Part shown: one piece after another, positions 7,273 through 14,544 of the stretch
Layout: every line of letters starts with the position of its first letter
How positions within the stretch are numbered: the first letter of the stretch is position 1
NCBI GenBank assembly: GCA_029850565.1
Contig: JARCRR010000183.1
Location: 1 to 15,425 of the forward strand
Source: Gallionella sp.
GTDB lineage: Bacteria; Pseudomonadota; Gammaproteobacteria; Burkholderiales; Gallionellaceae
Length of the DNA stretch: 15,425 bases
Direction of reading: 5' to 3'
Made by a program: the position numbers and the translations under genes
The notes under the pieces: generated by a model
What the model was told of the DNA's origin: nothing
Databases searched by the model: none
The model's input: the letters and a program-made list of their open reading frames with translations, nothing else

Positions 7273-7908
7273 TTACAACTTGTCTTCGCCGCCTTTTTTC
7301 GGGGGTTTTATGCCCAGCTGTTTGAGTTTGCGATATAGATGGGTGCGCTCGATTCCAATTTTATCCGCGACTTCCGCGATGTTTCCTGCCGAGTTGTTGA
7401 TGTGATGATTCAGGTACACATAATCGAACTGCTCCCTTGCCTCTCTGAAGGGCACCTCAAGATCGATCTCGATTTTCGATTTACCATCTTCTGCGACAGC
7501 GCTTTCTTGAGTTGTCGGCTCGATAAGTGGAACAAGAGCACTCTGTTGCAAGACATGCGCTACCGTTGCCAACAATTTTTTCAGCGCTATGGGCTTTTCT
7601 AAGAAATCGGAAGCCCCGATACGAGTCGCTTCGAGCGCAGTCTCTATGGTGCCGTGCCCCGACATCATGATGACGGGCATGGTCAGTTTCCCTTTCGCCA
7701 CCCATTCTTTTAATAACGTCAGGCCATCCGTGTCTGGCATCCAGATATCCAGCAACACAATATCCGGTGAATGTTGTTCAAGCAATGTCCGCGCTTGCGC
7801 CGCATTTTCTGCGAGATAGACGCCATACCCTTCGTCGAACAGGATCTCGGACAGCAACTCTCGAATACCGCCTTCATCATCCACGACCAATACATTCTTT
7901 GTTGTCAT
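7273..7908 (-). CDS. Short NtrX-like response regulator (receiver plus Fis-type HTH, no AAA+ domain)
   Basis: This is the likely partner of the adjacent NtrY-like kinase. In the 211-residue protein, residues 3-120 form a receiver domain with acidic pocket D10/D11, phospho-acceptor D54 in VLLDIWMP, S83 in MMSGHG and K105 in LEKP. A linker of about 30 residues follows. The C-terminus (155-201) is a Fis-family helix-turn-helix ending in ERTHLYRKLKQLGI, which closely resembles NtrX. Full-length NtrX has about 450 residues with a central sigma-54-interacting AAA+ ATPase. That domain is absent, and the frame is continuous with no room for it. The protein therefore has RegA/ActR-like architecture with NtrX-like ends, and should act without sigma-54 activation. 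The start is ATG 7908, sharing one base with the kinase TGA and preceded by GGGGTGG. An upstream in-frame start at 7959 would add 17 residues that are just the kinase end read in another frame. NtrYX-type systems are linked to nitrogen or respiratory control, but the targets here are unknown. Confidence 0.88.
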   Translation of the reverse strand: MTTKNVLVVDDEGGIRELLSEILFDEGYGVYLAENAAQARTLLEQHSPDIVLLDIWMPDTDGLTLLKEWVAKGKLTMPVIMMSGHGTIETALEATRIGASDFLEKPIALKKLLATVAHVLQQSALVPLIEPTTQESAVAEDGKSKIEIDLEVPFREAREQFDYVYLNHHINNSAGNIAEVADKIGIERTHLYRKLKQLGIKPPKKGGEDKL

Positions 7909-10043
7909 CACACCACCCCGATCTTTTCTTCCAACAAGGGGAGCCATATGCTGACACATGCCCCTCCCTGCGGTTGGTTATCTATGGAAATCTTACCGCC
8001 GTGTTCTTCCACGATCTTTTTAACGATAGGTAGACCCAAGCCGGTTCCCCTTGGCTTGGTTGTCATATAGGGCTCGAAGGCTTTTGCCAACAGATGTTCC
8101 GGAAAGCCGCTGCCATTGTCAGCGATAGTTAGATTGATCCTGCCTTCCGGTGTGTTCGCGGTAGAAAGGATGATCTGCCGCCGCTCGGTCTGCTGCAGTG
8201 CATCGTGTGCATTCTGCAACAAGTTGTGTACGACCTGCCTCAACCGCGTTGCGTCTCCATCGATCATTGTACGATCAGCATTCAACCTCAATGTGATCGG
8301 ACTGCTGTTCGCCTCATAAAGTCCCATCACCTCCGTGACCAGTTGATGGACATCCAACTGAACCAGTTTGGGTGCAGGAGCGCGAGCGTAATCAGCAAAA
8401 TCTGTCACCATGTTTTTCATAGCAGCGACTTGGCTGACGATGGTCTGGGTCGCGCGCTCCAATAGTTGCGCGTCTTTTTCTTCCAGCTTGGCAGATAGCT
8501 TATGTTGCAAACGCTCAGCGGAAAGTTGAATGGGCGTGAGCGGGTTCTTGATCTCATGTGCGAGACGCCGCGCGACCTCGCCCCATGCGGCTTGTCTTTC
8601 CGCTTGAAGCAAATGCGTGATGTCATCGAATACCACGACATGGCCTTTTTCGGATTCTGTGGTGAGTCGAGTCCCGCTCATCAACAAGACCTGATCACCA
8701 TTCTTGCTGCTGCGCTCGATCTGGCGCTTCCATGCAGTATCTTGAGCCGTTTCCAGTCCCTGTCTGACCGCCTCAATGAAGGGGCGCAGTAATACATGGT
8801 CATCCCACAATGTCTGCAGATTCTTGCTATTCATCTCCTGTAGCGATACGCCCAATATTTGACTCGCGCTCGCGTTGGTCGATCGCAGATTGTGTTGTTC
8901 GTCCAGCACCAACACGCCTGACGATAGGTGAGCCAGCACACTTTCCAAGTGGGCCTTTGCATCTTCCACCTGGCGTTGTTGTTGCTCGCCCAAGCTCTTT
9001 GCGGCCGACAGTTGAGAGGTCATCTGATTGAATAGTGCCGTCAACCCCCCCAACTCATCATTGCTTTGTACGGGGTAGCTACTGCTGAAATCACCCTTAG
9101 CTACGGCACGGGTACCTTCGGCCAGCGCGGACAATGGTGCGCTCAACCTCGCACTGAAGAAGAACGCCGCCGAGACTGCGCTCAGCACCACGATCAATAA
9201 AGATAATGTCAGTGTGATTCCGTAGAGGCGTTTCAATCCCACTCTGGACAAGGAAAGTTGTTGGTAATCGCCATACACTGACTGAACCGTTTCGGCGTCA
9301 GCCGCTAACTGTTTTGGAACGGGCTGGGCGAATTGCAACACGCGCTTTTCGTCAGTCCACGTCGAAGAATTAATTGGCACTAGAACACGCAGGATTAAGC
9401 TGTCATCTGGTAGCGCGTCAATCGTACTATAGTTTCCGCGCACCCATGCCTCTCTGACCATAGAGGTAGTCGGGGCTTCGATTTTGGTGTTTCGCTGTTT
9501 TCCTGCAATTGCCAATAATTTTCCGTCGTTGCCGAACACTGCGGCCTCTTGTACGCCGCCCTCGGCGATGAAACGCGCCAGAGTATCGCCATGCCTGCCA
9601 GGTTCTTGTTCAGCCAAGATCAGCGCAATGAACTGACCTTTTTTACCCAACTCATCTAGGCCGTTCTGCAAAGTACTACGCGCCAGATTCAGGCCGCCCT
9701 CCAATGCCTTTTCCACACGCACATCGAACCATGACTCGATGCTTTTGCCGAGGAACTGGACCGATACGGCATACATCAACACGCCAGGAAGGACTGCGAT
9801 CAAGATAAAAAAGACGGCCAAGCGCAATGTCAATTTTGCGCCATACACCTTCTGCCGCAGCTTGACCCGCAATTGCCAGAATTGATATGCGACAAGCACG
9901 GTCAAGCCGATCGCCAAAACACCGGTCAGGATCAATACCGTGAAATAGTTGCGCGATAACAGATCGGTGTCCGCACTGATACTGGAGAGCATGTATAGCA
10001 ACACCGCCCCAGCCACGCCGCAGATAAGGATCAGATATTTCAT
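7908..10043 (-). CDS. ntrY: NtrY-like membrane sensor histidine kinase
   Basis: The 711-residue protein has the complete NtrY layout. Hydrophobic segments lie at about residues 3-20, 33-56 and 72-98. An extracytoplasmic sensor region spans roughly 100-270, and a last membrane segment lies at 274-297. HAMP covers about 298-350 and PAS about 360-480. HisKA carries LAHEIKNPLTPIQLSAERL with phospho-acceptor H496. The ATPase domain shows the N-box HNLLQNAHDAL (N611), G1 DNGSGFP (642-648) and G2 GTGLGLPIV (666-674). It should autophosphorylate in response to an unknown signal and pass phosphate to D54 of the next gene's product. The ATG at 10043 overlaps the preceding stop as ATGA and has GAGGGG upstream. 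An earlier in-frame start at 10112 would add 23 residues with no signal or domain character. Related betaproteobacterial pairs, as in Neisseria, regulate respiratory genes. Confidence 0.93.
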   Translation of the reverse strand: MKYLILICGVAGAVLLYMLSSISADTDLLSRNYFTVLILTGVLAIGLTVLVAYQFWQLRVKLRQKVYGAKLTLRLAVFFILIAVLPGVLMYAVSVQFLGKSIESWFDVRVEKALEGGLNLARSTLQNGLDELGKKGQFIALILAEQEPGRHGDTLARFIAEGGVQEAAVFGNDGKLLAIAGKQRNTKIEAPTTSMVREAWVRGNYSTIDALPDDSLILRVLVPINSSTWTDEKRVLQFAQPVPKQLAADAETVQSVYGDYQQLSLSRVGLKRLYGITLTLSLLIVVLSAVSAAFFFSARLSAPLSALAEGTRAVAKGDFSSSYPVQSNDELGGLTALFNQMTSQLSAAKSLGEQQQRQVEDAKAHLESVLAHLSSGVLVLDEQHNLRSTNASASQILGVSLQEMNSKNLQTLWDDHVLLRPFIEAVRQGLETAQDTAWKRQIERSSKNGDQVLLMSGTRLTTESEKGHVVVFDDITHLLQAERQAAWGEVARRLAHEIKNPLTPIQLSAERLQHKLSAKLEEKDAQLLERATQTIVSQVAAMKNMVTDFADYARAPAPKLVQLDVHQLVTEVMGLYEANSSPITLRLNADRTMIDGDATRLRQVVHNLLQNAHDALQQTERRQIILSTANTPEGRINLTIADNGSGFPEHLLAKAFEPYMTTKPRGTGLGLPIVKKIVEEHGGKISIDNQPQGGACVSIWLPLLEEKIGVV

Positions 10044-10669
10044 TGCTGCCCCTCGCTTCCAGGTGCTTCCGGGCTGATGTCCCAATGGTATAGCTTGGAC
10101 TCCACACTCCATTGGTCGTTAGTCAACGCATTGACTTGCAGCGGCTTGGGCAGCTGTGTCAGATCGAGCCGCATCGTAGCGGTCGCCCCGATCTGGCTGT
10201 TCTTTTTGGTAAAGCGGGAAATGTAGCCGCCTCCTGAGTTATCCAAGAGGCCGACCGGGATTGGAGGAGACGTCTGGTAGCCGACCGCACGCAAAGCATC
10301 CTTGAGCTCGAAGAAACTTTGGAACAACCCACCGCGCGAGAGGCGATATTGTCGCGTCAGGGTGTTGTAGCTAAGCTTGGTGGTCTGTTCAAAACTTTCG
10401 ATGTCGGTATCCAACCAATACCAGCGCGAACGATGAACGGCCAGTTCGCTCACGAAATACAAAGTGACACCCCGCTTGAGTGCTTCCTCGACGCTCGAAG
10501 GCAACACGATCTTGAAATCGGCTGTGAGCCGATAGCCTTCTTCCGTCAGCCTCGCTTCGACTTTATTGACCTCGATACCCTCGGCGATTGCCGCCGACGC
10601 GAAACAGATACAACAGAGAAGGCCTGCTGCCCTGAAAAGGGTCTTAATTGTGTTTGTGCAGCAACGCAT
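10040..10669 (-). CDS. DUF4390 family secreted protein of unknown function
   Basis: I recognise this as a DUF4390 protein, a family of unknown function commonly encoded between rsmB and the ntrY-like kinase in betaproteobacteria. From the chosen start it has 209 residues. Residues 1-29 form a signal peptide: basic residues K9 and R13, then a hydrophobic core, ending in AIA before E30. The mature part has conserved-looking motifs, namely RGVTLYFVSE, RSRWYWLD, LSYNTLTRQYRLSRGG and PKPLQVNALTNDQW. No catalytic motif or lipobox is evident. The start is uncertain: ATG 10669 gives the best signal peptide, while in-frame starts at 10681 and 10720 only lengthen the N-terminus. The gene overlaps the 3' end of rsmB by 26 bases in another frame, and its stop overlaps the kinase start. 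Being exported and cotranscribed with a kinase that has an extracytoplasmic domain, it could feed signal to it. That is inference only. Confidence 0.8.
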   Translation of the reverse strand: MRCCTNTIKTLFRAAGLLCCICFASAAIAEGIEVNKVEARLTEEGYRLTADFKIVLPSSVEEALKRGVTLYFVSELAVHRSRWYWLDTDIESFEQTTKLSYNTLTRQYRLSRGGLFQSFFELKDALRAVGYQTSPPIPVGLLDNSGGGYISRFTKKNSQIGATATMRLDLTQLPKPLQVNALTNDQWSVESKLYHWDISPEAPGSEGQQ

Positions 10670-11921
10670 AAAAGAATCCATCGTGCTGTTCGTTTGGCAA
10701 CAATTGCCCCGTTGGCGCAACCTCTGCGAGCAAAGTTATTTGCTCGTGGGACGCTTCAGTATGGTTCGCCAAAAACCGTTCGATCACGTGTTGGTTCTCT
10801 CTCGCAAAAACAGAACACGTGGAGTAGAGCAATCTACCACCGTTATCCAGCAGCGACCACAGTGCTTCCAATATCTGTGCCTGTTGTTTGGCGAACGACT
10901 CGATGTCGGCAGGGCGACGCAACCATTTGATGTCAGGATGGCGGCGCACCACACCTGAAGCAGAACAGGGCACGTCGGCAAGGATGCGCTGGAACGGCTT
11001 GCCATCCCACCAATCGTTCGGTGTCGCTGCGTCGCCACAGATCACCTGAGCTTTCAAACGAAGTCGTTGCAGATTTTCGCGTACACGGGTAAGACGTTGT
11101 TCTTCTTTATCCAGTGCAAGCAATTCGATATCGGCCATTTCCAACAGATGTGCCGCTTTGCCGCCGGGAGCTGCACAAGCATCTAGCACACGCATCCCCG
11201 GGCTGACCTGCAACAAATGGGCTGCATATTGAGCACCTGCGTCCTGCACCGACACCCAGCCTTCGGCGAATCTCGGTAAACGCTCGATTCCTACCGGGAT
11301 TTCCAAGACCAGCGCATTCGGCTCAACCACCCTTGCGGCGATATCTTGGGTTTTCAGTAGCGCAAGATATTCGATTGCTGTGGTGTACCTTGCATTGACT
11401 CGCAAGGTCATCGGTGGGTGTTGATTGCCCGCTTCCAGAATGCCTTGCGCCTTTTCGCCATACTGCTTCTTCAATGCATCTATCCACCATTGCGGATAAG
11501 AATATCTGCTCGCATCGTCACGGTCGGCGGCGGCTAGCAACGGCTCACGTTGACGTAAGAAGTTTCGCAGCACAGCATTGATCAATCCACCAGATCTTGG
11601 GTTGAGCCGTTTCGCCGCGCTCACGGCTTGGTCTACGATCACATATTGTCCCGCCTTGGTAAATTCGAGCTGGTACAACGCAATCAATAAAAGATGCTGT
11701 ATCAGAGGATCACGTGCGGGATGTTCCATCAGTCGGTCACGTATAAACGCAAGTTTCCCGTAGTGGCGCAAGGCGCCGTAACACAGGTCTTGCAATGCCC
11801 CTCTCTCTTGAGCGGTGAACAACGGATGCTGGCGCAAACTCTCCGACAACACCTGATTCAAGTTGCGCCCTTCAAAGACGCTGATGACGATTCTGGCTGC
11901 TTCGAGTTGGATATGTTGCAT
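10644..11921 (-). CDS. rsmB: 16S rRNA (cytosine-967-C5)-methyltransferase RsmB
   Basis: RsmB makes m5C967 in 16S rRNA from S-adenosylmethionine (SAM). The 425-residue protein has an N-terminal NusB-like RNA-binding domain (about 1-135, including YVIVDQAV and INAVLRNFL), followed by a Rossmann methyltransferase domain. Visible catalytic elements are the SAM loop DACAAPGGKAAHLL (247-260), acidic LALDKEEQR, DVPCSASGVVRRHPDIKW with the conserved C319, and LLYSTCSVF with C369, the residue expected to form the covalent bond to cytosine. The ATG at 11921 lies 2 bases past the fmt stop. An in-frame TTG at 11927 overlaps that stop and would add two residues. No clear ribosome-binding site is visible at either start, so coupling to fmt translation is likely. 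Pairing of fmt with rsmB (sun), behind def, is widespread in proteobacteria. Confidence 0.96.
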   Translation of the reverse strand: MQHIQLEAARIVISVFEGRNLNQVLSESLRQHPLFTAQERGALQDLCYGALRHYGKLAFIRDRLMEHPARDPLIQHLLLIALYQLEFTKAGQYVIVDQAVSAAKRLNPRSGGLINAVLRNFLRQREPLLAAADRDDASRYSYPQWWIDALKKQYGEKAQGILEAGNQHPPMTLRVNARYTTAIEYLALLKTQDIAARVVEPNALVLEIPVGIERLPRFAEGWVSVQDAGAQYAAHLLQVSPGMRVLDACAAPGGKAAHLLEMADIELLALDKEEQRLTRVRENLQRLRLKAQVICGDAATPNDWWDGKPFQRILADVPCSASGVVRRHPDIKWLRRPADIESFAKQQAQILEALWSLLDNGGRLLYSTCSVFARENQHVIERFLANHTEASHEQITLLAEVAPTGQLLPNEQHDGFFYALLHKHN

Positions 11922-11923
11922 GA

Positions 11924-12859
11924 TCAACGCGCGCCGAAGCGATCACCTGTCTTGATCGGGAAGCTTTGCATGAACTGTGCGACTGGCAACGCTTTCCCCC
12001 CCGGTTTTTGCATAACTTCGATGCCCAAGGCACCCTTACCGCAAGCGACCCAGATGCATTCTTTATCGATGGCTAGAACGGTACCGGGAACCTCCGTTCC
12101 CGAACCCTCCTGATGTACGCGAGCGCGAATGATTTTGATCGGTGTATCGCCCATCATTGTGTGCGCCACAGGAAAAGGATAGTAGCCACGCACTGCACAA
12201 TCCAGTTGTGCTGCATCAGAAATCCAATTGAGCAAGGCTTCGCTCTTACTCAACTTGGCCGCATAGGTGGCCAGTTGGTCATCTTGTTTTTCCGGTCGCA
12301 GCTGCCGTTGCTCGACTTGCCGCAAAGTCTCGATGATCGCCTGCGCCCCCAATTCGGCGAGTTTGTCATGCAAGGTCTCCGCTGTATCGCGACCGGTTAT
12401 CTCACAAGCCTTCTTCAACAACATGTCGCCCGTATCTAGGCCGACATCCATCTGCATGATGGTAATGCCCGTTTCCGCATCGCCGGCCAAGATGGCGCGC
12501 TGTATCGGTGCCGCACCACGCCAGCGGGGTAGCAAAGAAGCGTGTATGTTTAAACAACCATGCTTTGGTATTTGCAAAACAGCTTGCGGCAGGATCAAAC
12601 CATATGCCGCAACCACCATCACGTCGGCGTTCAGTGTAGCGATCTCTTTTTGTACCTCTTCCGTTTTCAAAGTGGCGGGTTGCAATACTGGGATGCCGTG
12701 TTGTTGTGCCAGTTGTTTCACTGGGCTGGCCGTCAGTTGCATACCGCGTCCTGACGGACGATCCGGCTGCGTCAATACAGCCGCGACTTCATGCCTGCCT
12801 AACAACGCTTCTAGAGCATAGGCGGCGAAGGAAGGAGTGCCGGCAAAGAGGATTCTCAC
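11924..12859 (-). CDS. fmt: Methionyl-tRNA formyltransferase
   Basis: Fmt transfers a formyl group from 10-formyltetrahydrofolate to initiator Met-tRNA, making the substrate for bacterial translation initiation. The 311-residue length is typical. The N-terminal Rossmann domain begins MRILFAGTPSFA and contains QPDRPSGRGM. The catalytic segment is LNIHASLLPRWRGAAPIQ, with N104 and H106, completed by D142 in GLDTGDML. The C-terminal tRNA-binding domain (about 205-311) is present. The start codon is GTG (12859-12857), since no ATG opens the frame and the def stop lies 12 bases upstream. No clear Shine-Dalgarno sequence precedes it, suggesting dependence on def translation. With peptide deformylase upstream, the pair adds and later removes the formyl group. 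Confidence 0.97.
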   Translation of the reverse strand: MRILFAGTPSFAAYALEALLGRHEVAAVLTQPDRPSGRGMQLTASPVKQLAQQHGIPVLQPATLKTEEVQKEIATLNADVMVVAAYGLILPQAVLQIPKHGCLNIHASLLPRWRGAAPIQRAILAGDAETGITIMQMDVGLDTGDMLLKKACEITGRDTAETLHDKLAELGAQAIIETLRQVEQRQLRPEKQDDQLATYAAKLSKSEALLNWISDAAQLDCAVRGYYPFPVAHTMMGDTPIKIIRARVHQEGSGTEVPGTVLAIDKECIWVACGKGALGIEVMQKPGGKALPVAQFMQSFPIKTGDRFGAR

Positions 12860-12871
12860 TGAGATATGCCG

Positions 12872-13375
12872 TTAAAGCGTCTCGCGGCGTTGCTTCTTAA
12901 GCTTGGCGCGGATGCGGGTTTGTTTGAGTTGAGACAGGTGCTCGACGAAAACCCGGCCCTGTAAATGATCTATTTCATGTTGGATGCACACTGCCAGCAA
13001 CCCGTCGGCTTCCAATTTGAACTCCTTACCGTTCTCATCCAATGCTTTGACGACGACTCGCTCAGCGCGAGTGACTTTTTCGTAGATACCCGGGACGGAA
13101 AGGCAGCCTTCTTCGCTTTCCTCTTCGCCTTCTACATTCAGCAGTACGGGATTGATCAGTACTTTTAGATCGTTATGCTCTTCTGAGACATCAATTACGA
13201 TTATGCGCTCATGCACATCGACCTGTGTCGCTGCCAAACCCACGCCGGGGGCGGCATACATCGTTTCGCCCATGTCTTTGATCAACCGGCGGGTCTCCTC
13301 GGTGATTGAAACAACCGGTTTTGCCACCTTATGTAAGCGAGGGTCGGGATACTGAAGAATCGGAAGAAGAGCCAT
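12872..13375 (-). CDS. def: Peptide deformylase
   Basis: This metalloenzyme removes the N-formyl group from nascent proteins. From the chosen start it has 167 residues, the usual length for type 1 deformylases. All three signature motifs are intact: GVGLAATQ (44-51), EGCLSVP (89-95) with metal ligand C91, and QHEIDHLQG (132-140) with ligands H133 and H137 and catalytic E134. The ATG at 13375 gives the classic N-terminus MALLPILQYPDPRLH. An upstream in-frame start at 13435 would add 20 residues unlike any deformylase and push into the divergent promoter region. This is the first gene of the six-gene minus-strand operon. No confident promoter was found for it in the 89 bases between it and the divergent LysM gene. 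Confidence 0.97.
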   Translation of the reverse strand: MALLPILQYPDPRLHKVAKPVVSITEETRRLIKDMGETMYAAPGVGLAATQVDVHERIIVIDVSEEHNDLKVLINPVLLNVEGEEESEEGCLSVPGIYEKVTRAERVVVKALDENGKEFKLEADGLLAVCIQHEIDHLQGRVFVEHLSQLKQTRIRAKLKKQRRETL

Positions 13376-13381
13376 AAATGC

Positions 13382-13410
13382 TTGCCAACTGAAGAGACTA
13401 GATGCAGAAT
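13382..13410 (+). promoter_or_regulatory. Candidate promoter for the LysM gene and dprA
   Basis: TTGCCA (13382-13387, 5 of 6 matches), a 17-base spacer, then CAGAAT (13405-13410, 4 of 6). A start near 13417 would give a leader of about 48 bases. It would place the upstream in-frame ATG at 13402 outside the transcript, supporting the ATG at 13465 as the true LysM start. It lies in the divergent def-LysM gap. This is a consensus match by eye only. Confidence 0.35.
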
Positions 13411-13417
13411 TTAAACA

Positions 13418-13436
13418 GGTGCGCAAACTTTGCACC
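13418..13436. repeat. Imperfect palindrome in the LysM leader
   Basis: GGTGC (13418-13422) and GCACC (13432-13436) are inverted around 9 bases. Inside, GCAAA-C-TTTGC (13423-13433) forms a second, overlapping inverted repeat. The element lies just after the candidate LysM transcription start, in the divergent region shared with def. It could be an operator for either direction or a small 5' hairpin. It is short enough that chance is a real possibility. Confidence 0.3.
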
Positions 13437-13464
13437 GCATTTCTTTACTTTGCTGGGGTTTTCC

Positions 13465-14544
13465 ATGCGCAAGATTATATCGCTGATTTGTCTCCTGTTG
13501 CCCATCCTTGCCAGTGCCGACGAGTTACAAATCCGCGAAGACGCGCCAGACCGCCACATCGTGGTCAAGGGAGATACGCTTTGGGACATCTCCGCGAAGT
13601 TTTTCAAAGATCCTTGGAAATGGCCCCAGATATGGGCGCTGAATAAAGAAGACATCAAGGATCCGCATTGGATCTATCCGGGGAATGTCGTTTATCTGGA
13701 TCGCAGTTCGGGCACGCTGACCGTAAATCAGCCTGCCGCAACACCGGAGACAACCACTCAGACACCCCCCGAGATTGTTGTAGCGTCAGGTACGCCCGGT
13801 GATGCGCAAAAACTTCAACCGAAGGCTCGGGTCGTTTCGCAGAACAGCGAAGCTATACCCGCCATTCCGTTGAGTGTGATTGGATCTTTCTTGAGTCGTC
13901 CCTTGGTTATCGAAAATGAAGAGCTGGAATCAGCTCCCAGACTAGTTGGCACCTACGAGCAGCGTACGCTACTCTCTAGTAACGATGTCGCCTATGCCAG
14001 CAATCTTCCTTCAGACAAGGGAGTCCAATGGCAGATATACCGCCCCAGCGTGACGTTTATCGACCCCGATACTAAAGAAGAGCTGGGACGGGAGGTGTTG
14101 TATCTAGGTGATGCGGTCGTAGAAAAATTTGGCGATCCAAGCACAATGCGTATCACCAAAGCAGTTTTAGAAATCAACAAGGATGATCATTTCGCACAAG
14201 CCACCTCCGGCTACTCAAACAATTTCTTACCTCATCCGCCCAGCACCAATATCAATGCCAAAGTGATTTCAGTCTATGGTGGTGTACAGCAAGCTGGACA
14301 GCGTGCTGTCATCACATTGAATAAAGGTCAGCGTGATGGGTTAGAAATCGGCCATGTGTTGGGAATCTACCAAAAAGGTGAGGTCATCAAGACAAAAGGG
14401 TGGTTCACACCCAACATCGTATTACCAGATGTTCGTTACGGTTTAGTACTCGTTTTCCGTGTATTCAATAAGGTTTCGTACGCCCTAGTAATGGAAACGA
14501 AACTGCCCGTTCAACTGCTGGATCGCGCGAGCACTCCAGAGTAA
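13465..14544 (+). CDS. Secreted LysM-domain envelope protein
   Basis: The 359-residue protein has a clear signal peptide (MRK, then a hydrophobic stretch to about residue 16, ending ASA before D19). A LysM domain covers about 31-79 (HIVVKGDTLWDISAKFF through WIYPGNVVYL), a peptidoglycan-binding fold. A Pro/Thr/Ala-rich linker of roughly 82-125 follows. The remaining 230 residues hold no enzyme motif I recognise. Within them, VITLNKGQRDGLEIGHVLGIY (about 282-302) resembles small beta-barrel segments seen in other envelope proteins such as FlgT, which is a weak similarity. LysM proteins of this shape are commonly encoded next to dprA and divergent from def in betaproteobacteria, but I know of no assigned function. 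An earlier in-frame ATG at 13402 would put 21 extra residues before the signal peptide. The ATG at 13465, preceded by GGGG, is preferred. Its stop directly abuts the dprA start. Confidence 0.88.
   Translation: MRKIISLICLLLPILASADELQIREDAPDRHIVVKGDTLWDISAKFFKDPWKWPQIWALNKEDIKDPHWIYPGNVVYLDRSSGTLTVNQPAATPETTTQTPPEIVVASGTPGDAQKLQPKARVVSQNSEAIPAIPLSVIGSFLSRPLVIENEELESAPRLVGTYEQRTLLSSNDVAYASNLPSDKGVQWQIYRPSVTFIDPDTKEELGREVLYLGDAVVEKFGDPSTMRITKAVLEINKDDHFAQATSGYSNNFLPHPPSTNINAKVISVYGGVQQAGQRAVITLNKGQRDGLEIGHVLGIYQKGEVIKTKGWFTPNIVLPDVRYGLVLVFRVFNKVSYALVMETKLPVQLLDRASTPE

Noticed and set aside
7909..7959. Possible longer N-terminus of the response regulator
   Set aside because: The extra 17 residues come from the kinase's 3' end in another frame, and response regulators begin right at the first beta strand as in MTTKNVLVVDD.
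10044..10112. Possible longer N-terminus of the NtrY-like kinase
   Set aside because: The extension lies within the DUF4390 coding region and adds no signal; the ATG at 10043 has a good ribosome-binding site and the usual ATGA overlap.
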